Shown in pieces: positions 45,679 through 53,529 of a stretch of 64,000 nt of DNA (positions within the stretch are counted from its first letter, which is position 1; every line of letters starts with the position of its first letter). Both the position numbers and the translations under genes were made by a program. The notes below the pieces were generated by a model. That model did not search any database, was not told where the DNA came from, and worked only from the letters and a program-made list of their open reading frames with translations. The DNA is from CAYMYN01 sp964394665 (GTDB lineage Bacteria > Planctomycetota > UBA1135 > GCA-002686595). The stretch is taken from NCBI GenBank assembly GCA_964394665.1, contig CAYMYN010000008.1, positions 73,955 through 137,954 of the forward strand, read 5' to 3'.

Positions 45679-46564
45679 CGTCGACGCCCGAGATGGGCTC
45701 TTCCAGGGGGTCGGCCGGAGCCGAGGGCCGGGAGACGTCGAGCGGGTCCGCGTCTTCCCACGCGGCGTCCGAAGGCGGCGTGGGTTCGCGGAGCGAGGGG
45801 CGCGGGCGCGGGCGCGGGGGGGCGAGCGGCGGAGCGTCCGTACGGGCCAGGATGCCCTCGCCCATCCCCAACCCCAACGGGCGAGTCTCGAGGAGCAACT
45901 CGAAGGGGGTCGGCGCGCCGTCGACCCGCGCCACGCCCCGCAGGCGCGCTTCGGGGCCGGGGGTCGGCCCCCAGAGCAAGAGGTGCACGCTGCGGCCCGG
46001 GACCAGGCCCCGCTCGGGCGGCGCGAGCAGGGCCCGCAGCGGATCGGCGGGTTTCCCCGCGGGCCGTTGTTCGGCCGCCAGGGGCACGAGGCGCGCGCCC
46101 TCGCGGTCCTGCACCCAGGGACCCTCGAGGTCGAGCTCGAGGGCGCCGTCGCCGTCGGCCGCGCCGAGGCTCAGGCTGAGTTGGAAGGGCTCGCCCGCAC
46201 CCAGGCCGTAGCGCGCCGCGAGCGCGCGGCGCTCGAAGGCCTGTCGCTGGGGCGCGGCGTGCAGGGGCGCGAGGCGCGCCACGAGGCGCGCGCCCCCGAG
46301 CTCGAGCTCTCCGCTCCAGCCCGCCACGCTGAGCACGTCCTGTCCGGGGGCGCGCGGGGCCCGCGGCGGAGCCTCCCGTCGCCCGGCGATCCAGACGAAC
46401 GCCAGGGCGAGGAAGACCAGCGGGAAGAGCAACAACCAGGGCCCGAGCGCGGCGACGGGCGAGGGCGCCTGCGCGTCCTCGCCCGCTGCACCCGGCGCTC
46501 GCGGCTCGGCGGGGCTCAGGTCCCCTGCTCCCGATCCCAGTCCGCCTTCTTGTTCTTGTTCCAC
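45665..46564 (-). CDS. Single-span membrane protein of unknown function (start uncertain)
   Basis: About 299 residues with one transmembrane helix near the N-terminus (LGPWLLLFPLVFLALAFVW, about residue 40-60), then a charged extracytoplasmic domain and an acidic, Pro-rich tail (EEPISGVDDEDL). No family recognised. The start is unclear. No ATG lies in frame near the expected point; GTG at 46562-46564 is used here, with GTG at 46574-46576 as alternative. Either start overlaps the preceding HEAT gene by about 50-60 nt. It is followed by the 387-residue gene with a 14-nt overlap. Confidence 0.5.
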   Translation of the reverse strand: MEQEQEGGLGSGAGDLSPAEPRAPGAAGEDAQAPSPVAALGPWLLLFPLVFLALAFVWIAGRREAPPRAPRAPGQDVLSVAGWSGELELGGARLVARLAPLHAAPQRQAFERRALAARYGLGAGEPFQLSLSLGAADGDGALELDLEGPWVQDREGARLVPLAAEQRPAGKPADPLRALLAPPERGLVPGRSVHLLLWGPTPGPEARLRGVARVDGAPTPFELLLETRPLGLGMGEGILARTDAPPLAPPRPRPRPSLREPTPPSDAAWEDADPLDVSRPSAPADPLEEPISGVDDEDL

Positions 46565-47310
46565 CAGCGCTGCCACTCCTCGGGCACCCGCTCGTCGTGG
46601 CCGGTGAGGGCCTGCATGCTCGTGACCATGGGCGCCGCGATGGCGTCGTAGCGCTGGCGGGCCTCGAGGTCGTTGATGTCCGAGTCCATGCGGCCCTTGA
46701 CCGACATCAGCACCTTGAGCTGCTCCTCGAAGAGCGTCTTGCGCACCTTCGACTCGGCGTCGACGAAGTTGGCCATGGCTTCGGCCGCGGCAGCGACCAG
46801 CGAGGGCTCCTTGTGCTGCAGGAGTCCGACCAGATCGCCGGTGCGCTTGACGTCCTTGGTCTTGCCCAAGGAGAGGATCAGGCGCCGCTGCAGGGCGACG
46901 TCGCTGCGGTGGCGTTTGTCGCCGATCCACTTGGAGATCGCGGCCCCCGACTCGGGCCCCATCTCACCCAGGGCCATCGCCGCCGCGAGGAACAACCGGT
47001 TGTCCGGCGTGCCGCCCTCGAGCTCCTGGCGGCGCTCCTCGAAACACTTGGCGAGGCCGTCCACGATCGAAGCCCGGTCGCGCGGCCCGCTCTGGCGGAA
47101 CTCGATCAGCAGTTGGTCGATCAGCGCGATGGCCTCGGTGTCCTTCGTGCCGCGGGCCTTCACGAGGGGCGTGAACTCCTCGAGCTTGGCCTTGACCTCG
47201 GGTCGGCGGTCCTGGACGGCTTCGTCCTGCGCGCGGGCGCTCGAGCTCGGCGCGGCGCCGACGGCCGGCGCGAGGACCAAGGGGACGAGGGCGATGAGCA
47301 GTCGGTTCAT
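46516..47310 (-). CDS. Secreted HEAT-repeat protein
   Basis: A 264-residue protein with a signal peptide (IALVPLVLAPAVGAA, cleavage near residue 20). Helical repeats follow (LFLAAAMALGEMGPESGAAI, LQRRLILSLGKTKDVKRTGD, DLVGLLQHKEPSLVAAAAEA). The basic C-terminus EEWQRWWNKNKKADWD repeats the W-x2-WW ending of the proteins at 15.6 and 17.4 kb. Its ATG overlaps the pabC stop (ATGA). Probable protein-binding scaffold in the periplasm; role in the operon with folate genes is unexplained. Confidence 0.65.
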   Translation of the reverse strand: MNRLLIALVPLVLAPAVGAAPSSSARAQDEAVQDRRPEVKAKLEEFTPLVKARGTKDTEAIALIDQLLIEFRQSGPRDRASIVDGLAKCFEERRQELEGGTPDNRLFLAAAMALGEMGPESGAAISKWIGDKRHRSDVALQRRLILSLGKTKDVKRTGDLVGLLQHKEPSLVAAAAEAMANFVDAESKVRKTLFEEQLKVLMSVKGRMDSDINDLEARQRYDAIAAPMVTSMQALTGHDERVPEEWQRWWNKNKKADWDREQGT

Positions 47311-48209
47311 GTCGATTCCTCCCGTTCGGGCGGTCGGGCGCGTCCCGGCCGGGGTCCTTTATCGGGAGCCGGGCCCCCGGCCGCAAGCAGCGTTCTGGCG
47401 AGCTGCGCCCAGGCCCCCCTGGGACCGGGCAGGCAGGGGTTCGACCCTTGCACGACCCGTACAGGGACCAGGCCCGTGACGCTGCTGGTGAGGAACACCT
47501 CCTGGGCCGCGGCCAGGTCGCGCGGGAGGACGCGCCCTTCCTCGAGCGGGGCGCCCCGCGCGCGCAGGGCGTCGATCAGACGGCCGCGCGTGATGCCCGG
47601 CAGGCAGCCGCGCTCGAGGGCCGGGGTGAGCAACCGCTCGCCGATCGCGACGAAGAGATTCGACACGCTGGCCTCGAGGTAGTCGCCCTCGTCCGAGCCG
47701 AGCAACGCGTCCCAGGCGCCCCGCTCGCGGGCCCGGCGGCGCGCCGCCACGTAGCGCGCTCGGGCGATCGTCTTGAGGGCCGCGAGGGGATCGCGGGCCA
47801 GGAGCGCACGCGGCTCGAGCGTGACCTCGACGCCCTCGTCCGGCGCGAGCTCCACCTCCCGCGCGCCGACGACGAGGTGCGGCGCGCGGCCCGGCGCCCC
47901 GGCGATCAGGGTCAGGCGCAGCGCCAGCGCATGTCCCGGACGGGCTTCGGCCCCGGCGAGCTCGCGCGCGAACTCCGCCAGGGCCGCGCGCGCCGTCGCG
48001 CGATCGAAGGCCAGCTCGAGCACGCCCGCGCCGCGCTCCAGACGTTCGAGGTGCGCCTCCTCGAAAGGTCGTTCCCCGCCCCGCAGCGCCAGGGTCTCGA
48101 ACAACCCCAGACCCTGGAGCACGCCCGGGGCATCCGCGGGCAGCGCGGGCTCCCCGGGCGGCACGAGGCGCCCGTCGACCCAGGTCGGGAAGGGCTCGCC
48201 GTGGCTCAC
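47307..48209 (-). CDS. pabC: Aminodeoxychorismate lyase (class IV PLP enzyme)
   Basis: A 300-residue fold-type IV PLP protein. VLQGLGLFETLALRGGERPF is the N-terminal family block. LKTIARARYVAARRRARERG carries the PLP-lysine region (LK). LLGSDEGDYLEASVSNLFVA, CLPGITRGRLIDALRARG and EVFLTSSVTGLVPV follow. This class includes branched-chain and D-amino-acid aminotransferases, but direct linkage to pabB (GTG overlapping its TGA) makes 4-amino-4-deoxychorismate lyase for p-aminobenzoate by far the best call. Confidence 0.88.
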   Translation of the reverse strand: MSHGEPFPTWVDGRLVPPGEPALPADAPGVLQGLGLFETLALRGGERPFEEAHLERLERGAGVLELAFDRATARAALAEFARELAGAEARPGHALALRLTLIAGAPGRAPHLVVGAREVELAPDEGVEVTLEPRALLARDPLAALKTIARARYVAARRRARERGAWDALLGSDEGDYLEASVSNLFVAIGERLLTPALERGCLPGITRGRLIDALRARGAPLEEGRVLPRDLAAAQEVFLTSSVTGLVPVRVVQGSNPCLPGPRGAWAQLARTLLAAGGPAPDKGPRPGRARPPEREEST

Positions 48210-49663
48210 GCTCCGCGCTCCCTCGCCGGGAGCTCGCCCTCCGGCGCGACATCTTGGCCCAGGGCACCCAGGAGGCGCGCGGCCTTGACCAGGGTTTCGG
48301 CGTCCTCGGCGGCGGGATCGGAGCCGAAGGTGATGCCGCCGCCGACGTGCAGGCGCACCTCGCCCGCCAGCGCGGCGGGATCCGCGTCGGGCTCCGCCGG
48401 CGCGAGGGCGCGCCACTGGAAGGTGCGGATCAACACGTCGAAGCAGGCGCGCCCGCGCAGGTCGAGGAATCCCAGGGAGCCGGTGAAGAACCCGCGGCCC
48501 TCGCCCTCCAGTTCTGCGATCGCGCGCAGGGCCCGCAGCTTGGGCGCGCCGCTGATCGAGCCGCCGGGGAACAGCGCCGCGAGCGCGTCCGCGGCGCCGA
48601 CCCCGGGCGCGAGGGTCGCGCGCACGTCGGCGGTGAGGTGGTGCACGCCGGCGAAGGAACGCAACGCCGGGAAGGCGTCGACCCGCACGCTCCCCGGGCG
48701 CGCCACCCGGCCGAGGTCGTTGCGCTCGAGGTCCACGATCATCGCCAGCTCGGCGCCGTCCTTGGTGCTCGAGAGCAGCTCGCGCGCGAGTCGCGCGTCC
48801 TGCACGGGATCCGGCGAGCGCCGCGCGGTGCCCTTGATCGGCCGCGTGAGCGCGCGCTCGCCCTCGACCTCGAGCAACAACTCGGGCGAGGCCGAGACGA
48901 TCGCGCCGCCGATCCCACCCGGCAGGGCGCCTTCCCAACCGAGGTAGCCCGCGTGGGGCGCCGGGCTCGCGCGGCGCAGCAGTCGGAAGAGCTCGAGCGG
49001 ATGTCCGCGGGTGCGGCCGACGAAGGCGTGGGCGAGGTTCGCCTGGTAGAGCTCGCCCGCGCCGATCCAGCCCCGCAGCACCTCGATGCGCCGGCGGTGT
49101 TCAGAGCTCGGGACGCGGCGCACGAGTTCGCCCAGGGCCACGAAACGGGGCTCGGGCGACGCGCCCGCCCGCGCCGCCTCGATCGCCGCCCCCAGCTCGG
49201 CGCCGCGCGCGGCGAGGGACGGCCGCCCGTCGCCCGGTTCGTCCCCCAGCACGAGCCACGCACGCCCCGCGCGCGGCTCGGCGACGACGAAGTCGACGTA
49301 GAGCCCGCCCACGAGCGGCGGTTGGTCCCAGGGATCGGGCGGCAGCGCGAGTCCTTCACCCTCGACCCCCAGGTCGTAGGCCAACGCGCCGACGAAGCCT
49401 CCCGCGAAGGGCCCCGGCGGCGCGTCGCCCGGAGCCGACGCGAGTCGGCGGACGAAGGCCGCCAGTTGCGAGGGGCGCGTGGGCAGGGCCGGATCCGCGA
49501 GCGACAACGGATCGAAGGCCAACACGATCCACGGCTCGCCCTCCGGCCCCTGGCCCTCGAGGGCCGCGAAGCCGCGCCGCCCGCCCAGGGCGACGAGCAA
49601 CGCGTCGACCGTGGGCGCGGGCTCGAGGGCTCGGACGCGGGGCGCGAAGCGAAGGCGGGACAT
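48206..49663 (-). CDS. pabB: Aminodeoxychorismate synthase component I
   Basis: A 485-residue chorismate-utilising enzyme making 4-amino-4-deoxychorismate with glutamine amidotransferase PabA. Motifs are GELYQANLAHAFVG, ASPELLLEVEGERALTRPIK followed by GTARR, ELAMIVDLERNDLGRVARPG, FPGGSISGAPKLRALRAIAE and VGGGITFGSDPAAEDAETL. The PIKGTARR motif is compatible with PabB as well as TrpE; the adjoining pabC decides for folate synthesis. pabA is absent from the window. The ATG at 49661-49663 leads the run down to xseA; a 114-nt gap separates it from the divergent MFS gene. Confidence 0.9.
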   Translation of the reverse strand: MSRLRFAPRVRALEPAPTVDALLVALGGRRGFAALEGQGPEGEPWIVLAFDPLSLADPALPTRPSQLAAFVRRLASAPGDAPPGPFAGGFVGALAYDLGVEGEGLALPPDPWDQPPLVGGLYVDFVVAEPRAGRAWLVLGDEPGDGRPSLAARGAELGAAIEAARAGASPEPRFVALGELVRRVPSSEHRRRIEVLRGWIGAGELYQANLAHAFVGRTRGHPLELFRLLRRASPAPHAGYLGWEGALPGGIGGAIVSASPELLLEVEGERALTRPIKGTARRSPDPVQDARLARELLSSTKDGAELAMIVDLERNDLGRVARPGSVRVDAFPALRSFAGVHHLTADVRATLAPGVGAADALAALFPGGSISGAPKLRALRAIAELEGEGRGFFTGSLGFLDLRGRACFDVLIRTFQWRALAPAEPDADPAALAGEVRLHVGGGITFGSDPAAEDAETLVKAARLLGALGQDVAPEGELPARERGA

Positions 49664-49777
49664 GGGTCGAGGGCCGGATCGCGCCCAAGCGGCCGTCTTG
49701 GAACCGGGTACGGGCTCGGAGGGCGAATCGAACCGGCCCGATGTTGCACGCCCCCCCGGCCGCCGTACAAGGGCGCC

Positions 49778-51121
49778 GTGCAGCAAGCCAACCGCTCCGT
49801 GCTCGGGCTCGTGTTCCTGACGGTCTTCATCGACCTGGTCGGGTTCTCGATCCTCTTCCCGCTCTTCCCCCAGCTCCTCGACTACTACGTCGGCCGCGAG
49901 GGCGAGGGCAGCCTGATCGGGCGCCTGGCCGCGGCCCTGGCCGAGTTCGTCGGCGAGCGCGGGAACCCTCGCGTGGCCGTCGTGGCGCTCTTCGGGGGCA
50001 TCCTGGGCTCACTCTATTCGCTGCTGCAGTTCCTGTTCACGCCCTTCTGGGGCGCGTTGTCCGATCGCATCGGCCGCCGGCCCACCCTGCTCGTGACCCT
50101 CGCGGGCACGGCGCTCTCCTACCTCGTGTGGCTGTTCGCCGACGCCTTCGTGTTGCTCATCGTCGCGCGCCTCCTGGGCGGGGTGATGGCCGGCAACATC
50201 TCGATCGCCTCGGCGGTCGTCGCCGACACGCACAGCGGTCCGCAGCGCGCCAAGGGCATGGGCATCGTCGGCATGGCGATCGGGCTGGGGTTCGTGCTCG
50301 GGCCGGCGATCGGCGGCCTCGCGGCCCAGTGGGAGCTGGCGCCCGGCGGCGGCGGCGCGATCGGACTGCATCCGTTCTCGGGCGCGGCCCTGGCGGCCTT
50401 CGTGCTGGCCCTCTTCAACTTCGTCTGGGCCCTCACGCACTTCCCCGAGACGCGCCCACTCCAGGCGAGCGAGGGACCCCATCGCACCCTGCGACCGCTG
50501 CGCGAGCTCAAGCGCCTCACCTTCCCCGGCGTGCGCTTGGCCAACCTGACCTCGCTCGGCTACCTGACGATCTTCAGCGGCATGGAGTTCACGCTCGTGT
50601 TCCTGGCCGTCGAGCGCTTCGACTTCGGCTACCAGCAGAACGCCTGGATGTTCGTCTTCGTGGGCCTGGTGATCGCCCTGGTGCAGGGCGGCGCGATCCG
50701 GCGCCTGGCGCCGCGTCACGGCGAGCGGCGGCTGGCGCAGGTCGGGCTCGCGCTGCTCGTGCCGGGATTCCTCGCGGTGGGCTTCACCGCGAGCGTGCCC
50801 CAGCTCTACGCCGGCCTGTTCCTGATGGCGGTCGGCAGCGCGCTCGCCATGCCCTCGCTCTCGAGCCTGGTCTCGCGCTACGCGCCGGCCGACGTGCAGG
50901 GCCTGGTGCTGGGCACCTTCCGCAGCATGGGCGCCCTGGCGCGGGCCCTGGGCCCCATCCTGGGGGGCGTCGTCTACTGGCTGGCGGGCAGCGCGGCGCC
51001 CTACCTCGCCGGGGCCCTGCTCCTGCTCCTGCCCCTGGCCCTGGCCCTGAGGCTACCCCCGGTGCCCGCCGAGGGCGGCCCCCAGGCCGGCCCCGTCCCC
51101 GGATCGGGCCCCGTTCCCTGA
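49778..51121 (+). CDS. Major facilitator superfamily transporter, TetA-like
   Basis: A 447-residue protein with about 12 membrane helices. Motif A between helices 2 and 3 reads GALSDRIGRRPTLL. The N-terminus LGLVFLTVFIDLVGFSILFP has the family's D-x-x-G-x-x-[ILV]-x-P pattern of TCR/TetA exporters. GMGIVGMAIGLGFVLGPAIG is the motif C antiporter signature. These features favour a proton-coupled drug or metabolite exporter, but the substrate is unknown. It begins at GTG and is divergent from pabB. Its last codons lie within a short tandem repeat that may have altered the C-terminus. Confidence 0.88.
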   Translation: MQQANRSVLGLVFLTVFIDLVGFSILFPLFPQLLDYYVGREGEGSLIGRLAAALAEFVGERGNPRVAVVALFGGILGSLYSLLQFLFTPFWGALSDRIGRRPTLLVTLAGTALSYLVWLFADAFVLLIVARLLGGVMAGNISIASAVVADTHSGPQRAKGMGIVGMAIGLGFVLGPAIGGLAAQWELAPGGGGAIGLHPFSGAALAAFVLALFNFVWALTHFPETRPLQASEGPHRTLRPLRELKRLTFPGVRLANLTSLGYLTIFSGMEFTLVFLAVERFDFGYQQNAWMFVFVGLVIALVQGGAIRRLAPRHGERRLAQVGLALLVPGFLAVGFTASVPQLYAGLFLMAVGSALAMPSLSSLVSRYAPADVQGLVLGTFRSMGALARALGPILGGVVYWLAGSAAPYLAGALLLLLPLALALRLPPVPAEGGPQAGPVPGSGPVP

Positions 51122-51164
51122 TTGGGCCCGTTCCCGGATCGGGCCCAACCCCGGATCTGGCCCC
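51095..51164 (+). repeat. Four imperfect 17-18 nt tandem repeats over the MFS stop codon
   Basis: Consecutive units are GTCCCCGGATCGGGCCCC (51095), GTTCCCTGATTGGGCCC (51113), GTTCCCGGATCGGGCCC (51130) and AACCCCGGATCTGGCCCC (51147). They cover the last codons and stop of the MFS gene and the start of the following gap, as expected from replication slippage. Each unit contains a small palindrome, GGGCCC or GATC with G/C flanks, so hairpins are possible. Confidence 0.75.
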
Positions 51165-51218
51165 GCGGGACATTGCCCCTCGCCGCGGGGGCGCCCGGCG
51201 GCCGATAAGGGGCGCGCC

Positions 51219-51596
51219 ATGAAGCTGAATCTCCTGATCGGGCTCCTCTTGGTGCTCTCCCTGGCCGGACTCTCGCCGAGCGGGGCCCAGCAACCCGCGC
51301 GCGATCTCGAGGCGCGCGTCGCGGGCCTCGAGGCCGAGTTGGTGCGCTCCATGGAGCGCGAGCGCGCCCTCGAGGAGCGCCTGGTGCGCCTCGAGCAGTA
51401 CGTCGAGGGCCTCTCGAAGAGCTCCGCCACCCTGGTCGCGACCCTGCAGGCCTCCGAGGAGGCCGGCTTCACGGCGGGCATCAACCCGCGCTCGCGGGAG
51501 TTGCTCCTGGCCGGTTGGCGCGAGCACCTGGCGGTCCTGCGCGCGGGCCTGCCCAAGCCCCCCGCGCCGCCTGCCGCCGAGCGCAATCGGCGCTGA
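51219..51596 (+). CDS. Small secreted coiled-coil protein
   Basis: A 125-residue protein with a signal peptide (LLIGLLLVLSLAGLSPSGA). A clear heptad coiled coil follows (about 28-75, LEARVAGLEAELVRSMERER, then a continuation ending YVEGLSKSSATLV). The tail is a short Arg/Pro-rich stretch. No family recognised. It stands alone between the MFS gene and a lipoprotein gene on the same strand. Confidence 0.6.
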   Translation: MKLNLLIGLLLVLSLAGLSPSGAQQPARDLEARVAGLEAELVRSMERERALEERLVRLEQYVEGLSKSSATLVATLQASEEAGFTAGINPRSRELLLAGWREHLAVLRAGLPKPPAPPAAERNRR

Positions 51597-51677
51597 AGCT
51601 TGGCGGCCGGACAGGGAATCGCGGGCCCAGCGGGTTAGCCTGCCGCTCCCCCGCGCCCTGGGGCCGGGGTCGACGCC

Positions 51678-52544
51678 ATGCGCCCGCTCCACGCCGCCCT
51701 GCTCGTCTCGCTCCCGCTGTTCCTCCCGCTCGCGGCCTGCTCGCGCGCCGCGCAGGGCGCCTGGGAGGTCTCCGGCTCGACCTGGCGCACGGACCCCGCC
51801 TGGTTCGACGGTCAGGCGGAGACCTGCGAGTACGAGGCGCGCCTGGAGCTCTACGGCGAGCCGCGCACCTACCGCGCTCGGGTGCACACCCTGCACCAAC
51901 ACATGGACCCCGCGCTCACGACCAAGTCGGCGACGGGGTCGGGCGTGGCGGTCTTCAAGCAGATCGCCAGCGAGCAGGTGCCGACCGAGAACTACGACTA
52001 CCGCTTCTCGCTCACGACCTTCTCGCGCTCGGCGGACCTGGCGCTGTTCAAGCTGACGCGCGCGGTGCAGGAGGAATGCGGCGCGAGCTTCACCCAGATC
52101 CGCCGCGAAGGCGCGCGCCTGGTGACCCTCGAGGCGGGCTACTTCCCCGGCGAGGGCCTGGCGCAGGGTTCCCTCGCGCCGGGCGTCGTCGCCTTCGAGC
52201 AGCTCCCGCTGGTGCTGCGCGACTTCCCCTTCGAGCTCGGCGCGGAGCACGAGCGACGTCTCGAGGTGTTGCCCAGCCTGCGCTCCAACCGCCTGGTGCC
52301 CCTCGCGCCCGCGCCGCGGCGCGTGCGCCACGCCGGCCTCGAGGAGCTCGACCTACCGATCGGCGCCATCCGCGCCCACCGCCTCGAGCTCCTGCGCCCC
52401 GACGGCACGCGCGAGGCGACCTTCTGGTTCCACGCCGAGGGGCGCGCGCCCTGGCTGCACGCCCTGGTGGCCCTCGAGGGCCCCGGCGGCCACGCCTGGC
52501 GCCTCGCGGCCCACCGCCGGGCCAAGTACTGGGAGCGGCCGTGA
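51678..52544 (+). CDS. Predicted lipoprotein of unknown function
   Basis: A 288-residue protein with a lipobox leader (LLVSLPLFLPLAACSRA, cysteine near 21). The body is beta-rich with no recognised domain (AETCEYEARLELYGEPRTYR, LPLVLRDFPFELGAEHERRL, REATFWFHAEGRAPWLHALV). Its TGA overlaps the GTG of the downstream tyrosine recombinase gene (GTGA), a stable operon-like link that may be incidental. A role in the envelope is inferred. Confidence 0.55.
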   Translation: MRPLHAALLVSLPLFLPLAACSRAAQGAWEVSGSTWRTDPAWFDGQAETCEYEARLELYGEPRTYRARVHTLHQHMDPALTTKSATGSGVAVFKQIASEQVPTENYDYRFSLTTFSRSADLALFKLTRAVQEECGASFTQIRREGARLVTLEAGYFPGEGLAQGSLAPGVVAFEQLPLVLRDFPFELGAEHERRLEVLPSLRSNRLVPLAPAPRRVRHAGLEELDLPIGAIRAHRLELLRPDGTREATFWFHAEGRAPWLHALVALEGPGGHAWRLAAHRRAKYWERP

Positions 52545-53467
52545 GCCCGCGCGCGGCGCGCGCCCCGCTGGACTTCCCCGGGCGCATCGACCTGTTCCTG
52601 CGCGAGCTGGCGAACACGCGCGGTGCGTCCGAGCACACCCTGCGCGCCTACGGCCGCGACCTGGCGGAGCTCGCCGAGCACCTCGAGTCGGTGGGCATCG
52701 CCGATCCGCGCCGCGTCACGCCGCGCACCCTGCGCGGCTGGCTCGCCCGGCTCTCCGAACGCGAGCTCGCCAAGAGCAGCGTGCAGCGCAAGCTCTCCGC
52801 GGCGCGCACCTTCTTCCGCTGGCTGCTGCGCCGCGGCGAGATCGACGTGCACCCGGCGACGGGCCTGCGCCAGCGCCGCAGCTCGCGCCACCTCCCGCAC
52901 AGCCTGGACGTGGCCGAGGTCGAAGCCCTGCTGGCGGCGCCCGACGGCAGCCGACCCTCCGACCGGCGCGACCGTGCGTTGCTCGAGGTGATGTACTCGG
53001 CCGGCACGCGCGCGGCCGAGACCGTCGGCCTCGACCGCACGGATCTCGACCTCTCGCGCGGCGTGGCGCGCGTCCGCGGCAAGGGCCGCAAGGAACGTCT
53101 GGCGGCCCTGGGTCCCTTCGCGATCGAAGCCCTGCGGGCCTACCTCGAGGATCCCGCCCGGCCGCGGCCGCGCCCCGAGGCCGCGCACGCCGTGTTCCTC
53201 AACGCCCGCGGCGGCCGGCTCACGACGCGCAGCCTGGGGCGCATCGTCGAGCGCTGCGTGCTGGCCGCCGGCTTGCGCCGCAGCGCGACCCCCCACACCC
53301 TGCGCCACAGCTTCGCCACGCACCTGCTCGACCGCGGCGCGGACCTGCGCGCCGTGCAGGAGCTGCTCGGCCACGCGCACCTGGTCACGACGCAGATCTA
53401 CACCCACGTCTCGATCGAGCGCCTGCGCGAGGTCTACGAGCGCGCCCACCCCCGGGCGCGGGATTGA
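52541..53467 (+). CDS. xerD: Tyrosine recombinase, XerC/XerD type
   Basis: A 308-residue recombinase that would resolve chromosome dimers at dif. N-terminal SAM-like core-binding domain: TRGASEHTLRAYGRDLAEL. The catalytic set is complete: Arg in YSAGTRAAETVGL, Lys in RGKGRKERL, H-x-x-R in HTLRHSFATHLLDRGADLR, His in ELLGHAHLVTTQ and the nucleophile Tyr in QIYTHVS. The length and tidy catalytic set favour a housekeeping Xer over a phage integrase. The sequence cannot separate XerC from XerD; the symbol follows the closer-looking type. It follows a lipoprotein gene with overlapping GTGA. Confidence 0.85.
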   Translation: MSPRAARAPLDFPGRIDLFLRELANTRGASEHTLRAYGRDLAELAEHLESVGIADPRRVTPRTLRGWLARLSERELAKSSVQRKLSAARTFFRWLLRRGEIDVHPATGLRQRRSSRHLPHSLDVAEVEALLAAPDGSRPSDRRDRALLEVMYSAGTRAAETVGLDRTDLDLSRGVARVRGKGRKERLAALGPFAIEALRAYLEDPARPRPRPEAAHAVFLNARGGRLTTRSLGRIVERCVLAAGLRRSATPHTLRHSFATHLLDRGADLRAVQELLGHAHLVTTQIYTHVSIERLREVYERAHPRARD

Positions 53468-53529
53468 CCCCGGCCCCACGCCCGCGCGCCGCTACCGACG
53501 TCCGCGCCGCGGGCGTACCCTGCGCCCCG

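Noticed and set aside
48206..49663. Anthranilate synthase TrpE
   Set aside because: Overlap with pabC and absence of trp genes favour PabB.
52541..53467. Phage or integrative-element integrase
   Set aside because: Length, complete Xer-type catalytic set and lack of att-like repeats or phage genes point to a housekeeping Xer recombinase.
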